This document shows positions 35,736 through 44,105 of a stretch of 64,000 nucleotides of DNA, one piece after another (position 1 is the first letter of the stretch; every line of letters starts with the position of its first letter). The DNA is from Fomes fomentarius (lineage: Eukaryota > Basidiomycota > Agaricomycetes > Polyporales > Polyporaceae), in assembly GCA_022606135.1 (NCBI GenBank), contig JABYQN010000002.1, positions 248,001-312,000 on the forward strand, written 5' to 3'. Both the position numbers and the translations under genes were made by a program. The notes below the pieces were generated by a model. It did not search any database. It was not told the DNA's origin and saw nothing but the letters and a program-made list of their open reading frames with translations.

Positions 35736-36664
35736 TTAATTGTCGAACACGAGTTCAACCTGACGACATCCTCAACATCAGACCAGCGGACATGCAGAAG
35801 GAGAGGACCTACTTGATCGAGTGCTTTCTGAACCTCTTTGTCGAGTAGTGCCGCGACCTCTTGCACACTGGGCAGGTACTCCAACGCAGCCGTTGTGCTC
35901 TCGTAGGACGACAAGACATGATCAAGCAGCTCATTCGAAAACGTTGCGATGGGGAGCGGGCGAAGCTCGAGGTCGCGACTAACGCTGCGCATGCCGTCCA
36001 CCCAGGATGTGTGAACGGGCAAGTCCTGCACGATTGCGACGCCACCCGAGGCGTGCAGGAGGCGTTTGAGCTCGTCGCGAAGCTCTGGGGCGAGCATCCA
36101 TTGCGGGGGCTGGGTGTCATTACCCCAGTAAAGGGTCGCGCGTACGGCGTCTCTGCACCGCGAGCGGTAGTCGAGGAGGTGGTAGGTACGCGTGGAAATG
36201 AGCTCGAGCTCTCTCACATACTCGAGTTGTCCTGGGTGGGCGAGGGATGCGCGCGCGGCCGCGCGGGCGACGCCTTCCAAACCGTACGCACAAGCAAGAG
36301 CATAGACGCTGAGCGGGTGTTTGTGCAGGTACTCGGGCTGGATGAGCTGCATGCGCATGACATACGTCAACAGCCGCATCTCGTACTTTCTGCCCGCCTC
36401 AAGAAGAGCGTGGATGTCGTCCAGGCTCGTCGGAGACTGAGGCTCGGCATGGTAAAAAGAGAGTATGTGTTCTCATGTCGAGCTCGATTCTTGCACTTCA
36501 ACCACTGCTGATTTCTCTCCGACCTGTACGCCGTCGTGAGGCTGCGGAAGATGCAACATCCCTGCGAACGCTGCAGACGCCGTGGACATGATGGATCTGA
36601 ACACAGGATAGTCGACGTTGTCTATAGTGCGTATGATAAGATCACAATCGGATGGGGCCTTCAT
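35736..36664 (-). pseudogene. BTB/POZ paralogue 2, interrupted by an in-frame TGA
   Basis: Start taken at ATG 36664-36662 (MKAPSDCDLIIRTIDNVDYP). The BTB start matches the other copies, through FRSIMSTASAAFAGMLHLPQ and SAVVEVQESSST. A TGA at 36475-36473 interrupts the frame, after which the same frame continues EHILSFYHAEPQSPTSLDD, LLEAGRKYEMRLLTYVM, HPLSVYALACAYGLEGVARA and LLDYRSRC. The last intron (CAA|GTAGGT to GTCAG) gives VELVFDN and TAA 35738-35736, matching VKLVFEQ of paralogue 4. The expected residue at the TGA is probably Leu (TTA to TGA). No GT-AG pair removes the stop while keeping the conserved HILSFYHAE. It may be a recent pseudogene, a read-through case or a sequence error. Confidence 0.75.
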
Positions 36665-37144
36665 GACTGCTGACCGCCGCCGTGGTGGCAAGAGGAAAGT
36701 TAGAGAAGACTCAGAAGAGCGCTGAAGAGGGTTGATAAGGGGGCGGTAACACACTTCAGGGCAGGCATGTGCGAGCTTTCAATGAATCTGACATTTGGAA
36801 TCGACGGTCATTGTAATTCAACACAGTTGACTAGTCGATCTCTCAGGCCTCAGGCTCTCTTCCGCTCTCCCAGTTACAAGTCAAGTCCACAAGGACCGTA
36901 GTCCCGGCCCTTCTCATCTTGCATCTTCCGCAAGCTCTCTATCAATGGGACTGTGGGAGCAAAGCCAGTCACTGCTTGACAGTCAGGATCGGAAACAAGA
37001 AGTGTATGAGCGGAATCCCGAATGCCGCCTGCTATCATCATACGATAGGTCCGCAAAGCTCATGCTACACGATAACCACGCTTTGGAGCGAATTCCTGCA
37101 ATCCCACATCTCACACATCTACCGTGCGCCAATACCCGCTTCTC
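36665..37144. other. Intergenic, 480 bases
   Basis: Between the BTB 2 start and the lectin stop, both on the minus strand, so it holds the BTB 2 promoter and the lectin 3' UTR. No other feature seen. Confidence 0.4.
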
Positions 37145-38404
37145 TTATTTGGGTGGTAGGTAGATAGCGATACCTAAGCTCAGACAGGACATGAGCTCGA
37201 AGCTGATCCCATAGTCGCATCTACAGACCTTGAAACAATCGCCGTACTTGGTCGTCATCTCCTTGTCACCGAGTGTGATGACTAGCTGTGTATCTGGCCA
37301 GGCGAAGCTAACGGGTGTGCCAGTCGACATACTCCGAAGACTTGAAATTGTGCAAACGGCGTACCATACTGCCTGTGTATTCGAGAACATTGGACTGACA
37401 TCCCAGGTAACAGGGTAAGGTGTGACCACAATTGATGCTCCGTCGCGGACAGGTCCTTGGACCGTGACATAGAGAGGGCAACTGTCACCTGGCTGTTGCC
37501 ACATGCTGCGGATAGCACATCCTTTGCCGCTCCTGACAAGCCCAAACTGTTGGTACAAAGGGGTTTATGATCAGTTGTGCAACATAATCGCAAAACGCTC
37601 TCCAGTACCTGTTGGTTCCGCTCCCGGTGCTTACAAGACCAGCACTTGACAGACCTATTGTCGGCCGAGAAGACGTCCAAGACTGCGTCTTTCTCCCAGT
37701 TCTGCAGCAAGTACAGCACGCCCGTCTTTTCGATGACTGCATGTGGGATTAATTCATCAACGCCTTGGCTGATCGCATTGGAAGGGATATCTATATTATC
37801 AAATGAGCACCGGGCGTACGACCACATTTGAGCCCTTTCTGGCGGCTTGTAGTTGACGAGATGAATCTATTAGATGGTCTGAGAATAACTGTCCTAGAGG
37901 GTCATCAATCAGCCAAAGAATACTTACTTTAGTGTGCGGGTCAGAAGATCCGTAGTTCAAGTCCACCGTCCAATCCGTCTTTGGCCATTTGATCCTACGC
38001 AAGTTGTCCTTGAATGGCAAGAGTAAAACACATCAACGAAAGTACTCGCCTCAAGCCACCCTCTTCATCGTCAACATTCCAACCGATGGGGATGGAGCTC
38101 ATTACCACCACTTTCCCCGACATCGACAGGTAGAGAGGTCCTCCTGCACGAGACGGAAGCATCGATTGGATGGCATAGGTGCCATTCCCAAAAGGTATGA
38201 AAGTCCACTGCACCGCCCACAGTCCTGGTCACTGCTGCTGTTGTATTGGAAGTAAGTGAGATGTCTTACCTGCTGGTTCACCTGCCCAGTGACCGAATTT
38301 CCCTTGACAGACTTGTGGTCCAGAAGAGAGACCTGCATAGCAGTGCCGCCCGCGACATTTGTCAGGATGTAAATCGTGCTCGGTGTGAGTGTGGAGGGCG
38401 GCAT
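37145..38404 (-). CDS. Two-lobed beta-trefoil (ricin-B / CBM13-like) lectin-type protein
   Basis: Start ATG 38404-38402 (MPPSTLTPSTIYILTNVAGG). Two related units are visible. Unit 1: IYILTNVAGGTAMQVSLLDH, SVKGNSVTGQVNQQ, intron, WTFIPFGNGTYAIQSMLPSR, PLYLSMSGKVVV, GWNVDDEEGG, then WTVDLNYG. Unit 2: GVLYLLQNWEKDAVLDVFSA, SVKCWSCKHRERNQQ, intron, FGLVRSGKGCAIRSMWQQ, PLYVTVQGPV and YPVTWDV. The IY-L-N, NQQW and G-Y-I-S pattern is that of fungal ricin-B-like trefoils. In unit 2 the Trp of NQQW is replaced by Phe. About five exons; ends IYLPPK with TAA at 37147-37145. No signal peptide. Sugar specificity is unknown, and the assignment rests on pattern only. Shares a 208-bp divergent promoter with BTB 3. 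Confidence 0.68.
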
Positions 38405-38612
38405 GTCTAGCCAGTCTGATATGGGAGAGCGGATGAAGAGGAGAACGGCTACTGCAGCATCCCCGTATGTGTACTCATCTGGGCTCCTCCTTCTGGACGC
38501 CTCATTGGAACCGCGTATTCGCGAGGCATTGCTGCGGCAGGTTACAGGGTTTACTTTCGTGACCTTTCGGCAGCGCATACATATACCGCGACAATAACCA
38601 GACCCATACGCC
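38405..38612. promoter_or_regulatory. Compact bidirectional promoter of the lectin and BTB 3
   Basis: Only 208 bases separate the divergent start codons. A 31-bp block at 38566-38596 (core GCAGCGCATACATATACCGC) is identical in a second copy at 40216-40246, while surrounding sequence has diverged. Conservation of this block suggests a protein-binding or core promoter element. Inferred from position and duplication only. Confidence 0.5.
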
Positions 38613-39609
38613 ATGACTGCGACTGCTGTCCTCATCACTCAACCTCAAATGGGTCCCGACGATAGATACTTGACGATTCGCACGGCGGATAGTTCAGAGC
38701 TCAAACTGTCTCGCGAGAGACTCGCCGTTGCCCTCCCTCTTTTTGCTGCCCTTTCCTCCCTCCCGCGGGCTACCGCTCACATCGGCGTGAACGAATCACG
38801 CAAGGTATGGGACCAACTCGAAGCCATGGTCCAATTCACTGCGCAACCCCTCCTCACCGACATCGGCGAGATTCGCGCCCTCCTGAAGGCCGCGGCGGAG
38901 TACAAGGCGCCAGACGGGGCAATGCCCTCGCGCATGCGGTACGTCCTGCTGCAGCCAGACCTGCTGGACAAGGAGCCTGTCCAAGTTTGCCTCCTCGCGC
39001 ACGCCTACGGCCTCCACGACGTCGCGCATATTGCGGCACAGCGCACACTTGCCAATCCCGTTGCACAATACGTGGGGGAGCTTTCCGCTCTGTCCGACGT
39101 CCCCGCCCTGGGATACCACATGCTCCTCGACTACCGCAGGAGATGCGGGCTGACAGCCTCAGCGGTGACACGCGGAGATGCCAATGTCCTGCCGCAGTGG
39201 ATCACAAACACGCGGTCTCACTGGAAGCACCTCTCCATGACCTGTCACGGACCCTGTGCCGTCGAGTGTCGAACGCTGCTCGTACACGAAGGGGACTCCC
39301 ACAGTTCACCGGCAATCCACGTTCGCATACGCAACTCTTGGCTAGCGTACCTCCAAGCACTCGGGCACCGTCTTGAGACGCACCCAGAGCCAACACTGGC
39401 ATCGTCGCCGGAGTTATTGGATCCCGTCGTCCTCTCCGCGTTGGACTGCGCGCAGTGTGCCAAGGGGGTATATAGCGCTATCTGCATGTTCTCGAAGATC
39501 ATGGAAAACAAGGTCAAGGAAGCTCTCATAGAGGTACATACTCCATTCAACACCCTTCCTCGCTTTGATAGCCACTGACATACCTTTGTAGATCCCTTTC
39601 CACACTTAG
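38613..39609 (+). CDS. BTB/POZ domain protein, paralogue 3
   Basis: Start ATG 38613 (MTATAVLITQPQMGPDDRYL). The BTB core has TIRTADSSELKLSRERLAVA, LPLFAALSSLPR and VWDQLEAMVQFTAQPLL. The shared helical tail has EPVQVCLLAHAYGLHDVAHI, HMLLDYRRRCG, SWLAYLQALGHRLE and CAQCAKGVYSAI. A final intron (GAG|GTACAT to TTGTAG) leaves the short ending ALIEIPFHT and TAG at 39607-39609, in the same place as in the other three copies. Frame intact. More diverged than paralogues 1 and 2 in the BTB core. Divergent from the lectin gene. Confidence 0.8.
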
Positions 39610-39851
39610 TTCACTGCGTGCAGTGCCTTCCAAGTCATCAATTTTCAACTTACCATAGTACTGGTGCCTCGTGTCTGCACAATATAAATGCTAGGAGTCG
39701 CTCTGACTTGTCAGAGTCATACAGATACCAAAGAAGAGAATGCATCGAAAACGCACCCCGCGCTAGTATATAATAGACAGGGAAGATGGAGGAGGGAAAG
39801 ACAGAGCATGCTGACGACGCTGTGCACGGGCGGGCTGAGCATCAATGATCG

Positions 39852-39939
39852 GAGCGCGTCGGGGAGGCGCCCAATGTGAAGAGGAGCTGGTAGATCGAGA
39901 TTACGAATATACCAACCTGTTACAAAAACGGCGAGCGCT
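39852..39939 (+). repeat. Direct repeat R1 flanking the duplicated promoter fragment
   Basis: GAGCGCGTCGGGG through GCGAGCGCT; about 80% identical by eye to 40259-40343 in the same orientation. The two copies bracket the lectin/promoter relic. Confidence 0.7.
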
Positions 39940-39945
39940 CATGGT

Positions 39946-39985
39946 AGTCGACTTTGTCCATAGTGCGTATAATAAGATCGCCCAG
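39946..39985 (-). pseudogene. Relic of a BTB N-terminus
   Basis: On the minus strand reads GDLIIRTMDKVDY, matching CDLIIRTIDNVDY of BTB paralogue 2 (36606-36646). A 40-base remnant only. Confidence 0.6.
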
Positions 39986-40250
39986 TGAACGTATTTACCA
40001 TGACGGACTTATGGTCCCGAAGAGAGACCTGTCTAGACGATCTGATATGAGAGAGTGGATGAAGGAGGGTGAGAGCTATGAGCGGCTACCGCAGCAGCAT
40101 CCCCGTATCTATATTCGTCTGCTAGTGGGTGCCTCCTTCTGGACACCTCATTGACAGAACTGTGTGCTCGCGGAGGTGCTGCGGCAAGTTATAAAATCTA
40201 CTACATCCGTGACCCTTCGGCAGCGCATACATATACCGCGACAATAATCA
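39983..40250 (-). pseudogene. Degenerate copy of the lectin 5' end and divergent promoter
   Basis: Matches about 38288-38604 in the same orientation, with an internal deletion that removes much of the lectin first exon. Recognisable blocks include the segment ending AGAGAGACCTG, the segment GCAGCATCCCCGTAT, and the identical 31-bp block at 40216-40246. The lectin start codon is not preserved. Confidence 0.75.
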
Positions 40251-40258
40251 GAATATTA

Positions 40259-40343
40259 GAGCGCGTCGGGGTGCCGAATTCGAAGAGGAGTTGGGAGATC
40301 GAGATTATATATATACCAGCCGGTGGCAGAAACGTCGAGCGCT
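40259..40343 (+). repeat. Direct repeat R2
   Basis: Second copy of the repeat at 39852-39939. Carries the same GAAGAGGAG and GATCGAGATTA blocks and ends GAGCGCT. Confidence 0.7.
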
Positions 40344-40569
40344 AGTGACTCTAGCGAGCCTACTGGAAGTATTGAAGGAGCACAAGTGCGCAAGTCGTTG
40401 ATCGCCGTCACCCTGTCCGACATTCAACTGTCCCCGCTAAGGACACGAATCGTCTACTTCCAAAGTTACTGCGGTAGACATTCAGGTTCTCGAAACTTCT
40501 CCGCAGGCTAGTACTTATACTAAGGGCGTTCCTCTGGTAAGCTCCACGGCGCCGCCTGCTTCTGTTGAT

Positions 40570-41603
40570 ATGCAGCCCCTCACAATGATGCTTGAGCCTC
40601 AGCACTGCCAGGCCACGCCTGCCATTGCCCCATATCGCGACCCCTCCCATGGCGATGCGATCATCCGTTCGTCAGACGACGCAGGATTCCATGTCTACAA
40701 GAGACGCATAGCCGATATCTCCTCCGTATTCTCCGACATTTTCTCTCTCCCCATCACAAGCAAACCCGTCATCAATGTGTCGGAGACGAGCAAGGTCTGG
40801 AAGAAGCTGCTTCCGATCTGCCATTTGGACGAGGAGCCAACTTTGACCCTCGAGGACGTTCGCTCACTGTACGAAGCCGGGAGGAAGTACATCATGGTGG
40901 GAGTGATGAGCCGGATGAAGGTGCTCCTCTCGACGTCGGAATTCCTAGACCAGAAGCCATTCGTGGTGTACGCGCTCGCATGCCTATTCAACGTGCCATC
41001 CCTCCCGCGTTCGGCCGCGAAGCGCACCCTCCTACTCCCCGTCTTTCCTGCAGACACCCCAGACTTCTCCTCCGTCAGCGGACGTGCCGTGTACCAACTG
41101 CTGGACTACAGGCGTCGCTGCGGCAGCGCCGCCCAGGCCGCGGTAACAATCACGCCGGGCAAGTACACATTGCCCGCCTTTTTCACCCACAACGTCCGTC
41201 ACCACCTCGGCACTACATGTGGTCTGCCCGACTGCGAGAAGCTCGCTCCGGTAATCTCCGTACGATACCTTGCATTGGATTAAACGAGCGGCAATAAGAA
41301 AGGCCAGAACATGAATGCGCGGAGGGCTTGGGTAGACTACCTACAGGGTCTGTCGTCCCAGCTCGAATTCCAGCCCGACGGCGCTATCGCGCATGACCCC
41401 ACCCTGCTCCATCCCCTCATATCCTCTGTAGCGCACTGCCCGACGTGCGCACGGACGGCGTATCGCGATGCGGCTGCAGTGGCGAATGCAGCGAAAGAGG
41501 CCATCGACAGGGTAGTTGCCGAGGTATGAATCACCTCATCTGTGTGAACGCATTCGCGCTTATCGAGAAAATCCTGTAGGTCAAGCTGGTATTCGAGCAA
41601 TGA
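40570..41603 (+). CDS. BTB/POZ domain protein, paralogue 4
   Basis: Start ATG 40570 (MQPLTMMLEPQHCQATPAIA). The BTB core has GDAIIRSSDDAGFHVYKRRI, SSVFSDIFSLPI, VWKKLLPICHLDEEP and LYEAGRKYIMVGVMSRMK. The tail has FVVYALACLFNVPSLPRSA, YQLLDYRRRCG, RAWVDYLQGLSSQLEF and CPTCARTAYR. An apparent in-frame TAA at 41281 lies inside a 48-nt intron (41260-41307, GTACGA to GCCAG). The final intron after VVAE joins VKLVFEQ and TGA 41601-41603. Frame intact. Its upstream region is the duplicated promoter relic, so its expression may resemble the lectin/BTB 3 pair. Confidence 0.8.
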
Positions 41604-41732
41604 TCGACTTTCCACTGCTACTAGATCACGGAATAGAGGGTGCCAATCTTCTGCTCAATGCCCATGTCATCTATATTTCGATGCTCGTATATATTGAATT
41701 CCATTAAAATACCCAGGCGTGATGCGTGCCGT

Positions 41733-43745
41733 TCACTTCCGACCATCACCATGGCTCCCAAGCCCGAATCTCTGCAGACGTCTCGCCATCGCCAATGGGG
41801 ACTTGGGCCCCTGACGAGAGGGGGACGCCTCGCTCGCAGACGACTTCTGCGAACTCACGCTCGGCGCCCTCGCCCTGCCCTTCCCATGCTCGCCCTTCCA
41901 CTCGCACACCATCGCACTGATCGCGTCTGCGGGCGCCGAGCGCGAGCCCGCGATCGACGCAGAGAGCCGCTTGATCGCCCGCAGGCCCGGCATGCGCACG
42001 GGCCCCAGCCGGGGTCTCTTCTCCGGGGTCAACTCGGGCGTCACGCTCTCGTCCCCGGACGCCGTCGACGCGCTCGAGCGTCGGCGCGGCGGAGAGGCTC
42101 GGTATGACGTCTCCGAGAAGTCGGAGTGCAGGACGAGTACGATGTCCTCGTCGGATCCCCTGCCGCAGTCGACGAGCGCGCGTGGGAGCGAGTCGGACGT
42201 TGGCACGCCCCCGCGACTGCCTTGTACTGGAGGCTCTTCGGAAGGTGGAGCGGCGCAGACGACGGGCTCGGTGTCGGGGCGGCTCGGCAAGCTAGGCTGT
42301 ACAGAGATACGAGGCAGGGTGAGGACCTTGGCGCGTCGGCGACGAGACTTCACTGAGTTCGTCGTGGAGGTCGAGCTTGAGGGCGTCATCCCGCGACGGG
42401 AAGTACGCGAGGACATGCTCTTGATTGAGTGGCTTGCGCGGAACGTCTCGCTTGCTAGTGGAGGTAGGTTGCTATACATCGAGGACATGCACGCCGTCGA
42501 GGAGGAGCTGAGAGCGGGAAGGACCATCGACGACGAGTTGGCCGGGATCGACACGTCCGGGGGCACCGACGACGGATCGACCAGGTCTGCGATGAGATCG
42601 AGCTCGGGCTGAGCGTTTGTAGATGACACGGAGATTGACTCGTGTACGGTAGGGGTAGAGTTGTCGGCCAGAAGTCTGCCTGGCGCCGTGAGAGGAGACA
42701 CACGAAGAGGCAACTCGCCGTCCTTGAGCTGCATCATCATCTCCCTGACCCTCTCCTGGCGCGCAATCGGGAGCTCGCCCGCGATGTCGGAGAGTGCGGA
42801 CGCCGACGGAGTGACCGTATCAAGATGCCGTCCCTCTTCCCTCGCCGCCCTCTTCCAGAAGTTCGCGCGCTTCCGCCAGTCCTGCGTCTGCCTGCGCGCG
42901 TCCAAGGTGCATCTCACTTGCGCGAGGTACGCTTCCTGAGTGCGGGGTCCTGTGATTGGTTGGAGCAGCTCCCGCCACACACTGTCTGACTGGGCAGTCG
43001 CGCGCTTGATCGAGTCGACGAGAGCCGCCTCTGGATCCTCGCCATGAACGACGTTCTGGTACGCGGCATCGATGACTGGCTTGTGCGCCCCCACGGTGAC
43101 CATGAGGCGGCAGAAGTGGCGAAGACGGTCACGCTCTGCGAGGACCGAGGCCGGGGCATCCGACGCCTGCTGGCCTTCCGCAACCGCAGAGAAGAGAGTG
43201 CGGCGGAGCTCTTGGACTTGCTCCTGGAGTGACGCGACCTGTTTACTGAGCGCGGCGTTGATACCCTCTGCGGCATCTCGCGCGTTGCGTTCATCTTGTA
43301 GTGCTGCTTCCAGGTCCGGGATGAGCGCCGTGGCGTCGCATTCTTCGATGAGGGCCGTCTCGAGGTCTTGGATGCGCTGAGTGAGTATTGCAGCGACGCT
43401 CTCTTGGTCCGTAACCGGTTCGGCCGTGCGATAGCGCAGAGGCGAGGAGAGAGTTGTAGACGTAGACTGTGTAGAGTGGGCGAGGGGAGGACGTGAGAGA
43501 CGTGCACGCGCGAGTTGAGCATGCTGGGGCGTTGAAAGAGGGAACGTGAAGCGAGCGGGCTGGGAATAAGAGACGAATGTGTCGATGTCGAAGGCCGACG
43601 AGGGTGACAGGGCGAGGTCGAAGATGCGCTCAGAGGTAACTGGACGGGTCTCCAGTGTGGCAAGCGGTGCGGACGCGAGACGATGGATCTCGGGGTCCGA
43701 CTTCACGCGGCGGTGGAAGAGGTTCGTGAGTCTGGGGAAGCGCAT
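41733..43745 (-). CDS. Uncharacterised coiled-coil protein, 670 aa, single exon
   Basis: Uninterrupted frame from ATG 43745-43743 (MRFPRLTNLFHRRVKSDPEI) to TGA 41735-41733, unusual here because most neighbours are heavily intron-split. Residues about 110-190 form a likely coiled coil (ILTQRIQDLETALIEE, ALSKQVASLQEQVQELRRTL). A helical region follows (RDRLRHFCRLMVTVGAHKPV, TQDWRKRANFWKRAAREEG), and the C-terminal half is Ser/Pro/Arg-rich and probably disordered. No enzyme motif. An earlier ATG at the far end of the open frame (near 43883) is possible, but the MRFPRLTNL start looks more natural. I do not recognise the family; a structural or septum/cytoskeleton role is speculation. Confidence 0.75.
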   Translation of the reverse strand: MRFPRLTNLFHRRVKSDPEIHRLASAPLATLETRPVTSERIFDLALSPSSAFDIDTFVSYSQPARFTFPLSTPQHAQLARARLSRPPLAHSTQSTSTTLSSPLRYRTAEPVTDQESVAAILTQRIQDLETALIEECDATALIPDLEAALQDERNARDAAEGINAALSKQVASLQEQVQELRRTLFSAVAEGQQASDAPASVLAERDRLRHFCRLMVTVGAHKPVIDAAYQNVVHGEDPEAALVDSIKRATAQSDSVWRELLQPITGPRTQEAYLAQVRCTLDARRQTQDWRKRANFWKRAAREEGRHLDTVTPSASALSDIAGELPIARQERVREMMMQLKDGELPLRVSPLTAPGRLLADNSTPTVHESISVSSTNAQPELDLIADLVDPSSVPPDVSIPANSSSMVLPALSSSSTACMSSMYSNLPPLASETFRASHSIKSMSSRTSRRGMTPSSSTSTTNSVKSRRRRAKVLTLPRISVQPSLPSRPDTEPVVCAAPPSEEPPVQGSRGGVPTSDSLPRALVDCGRGSDEDIVLVLHSDFSETSYRASPPRRRSSASTASGDESVTPELTPEKRPRLGPVRMPGLRAIKRLSASIAGSRSAPADAISAMVCEWKGEHGKGRARAPSVSSQKSSASEASPSRQGPKSPLAMARRLQRFGLGSHGDGRK

Positions 43746-44105
43746 GTTGTCAGTTAGAAGGAATGGTGAAGCGAGAAAGTAGTGAAGGACGAGCGGCCTA
43801 CCGGTGAGCCCGCCATATATCCAACCTGAACAGGGCGGCTGACATGTTGGCTTCAGAGGCTGGCTGCCAAACGTCGCTGTCACACGTTGTGATCGGGGCT
43901 GTTACAAAGATAGGAGGCGAACATAGTGTAGGGTTCAATAGATGTTCATACAGCGCGTATACCGACGTAATACATTGACGATGTTCCGCGACGAACTTTG
44001 CAATGCATAACAGAGCGAGACGAGGGTTACTGGTACACGATCCAACCAAGAACAAGACGGACAAAGCAAACACAGCGTCCAAGCCTGAGCGGCAGCCGAA
44101 AAAGC
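43746..44105. other. Intergenic, 360 bases
   Basis: Between the coiled-coil gene start and the CDC20 stop, both on the minus strand. Nothing recognised beyond expected promoter and 3' UTR sequence. Confidence 0.4.

Larger units (their letters stand above)
39610..40569. other. Intergenic mosaic of duplicated fragments
   Basis: Nearly 1 kb upstream of BTB 4, built from pieces: an 88-bp repeat (39852-39939), a 40-bp match to the BTB 2 N-terminus (39946-39985), a degenerate copy of the lectin 5' end plus promoter (39983-40250), and a second copy of the 88-bp repeat (40259-40343). No intact gene. Confidence 0.65.

Noticed and set aside
39830..40350. Possible small transposon bounded by the 88-bp direct repeats
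   Set aside because: No terminal inverted repeats or target-site duplication were seen, and the interior is a copy of local lectin/promoter sequence, so a local segmental duplication explains it better.
41281..41283. In-frame TAA in BTB paralogue 4
   Set aside because: It lies inside a 48-nt intron with donor GTACGA (41260) and acceptor GCCAG (41307), phase 0, which restores the conserved reading; not a lesion.
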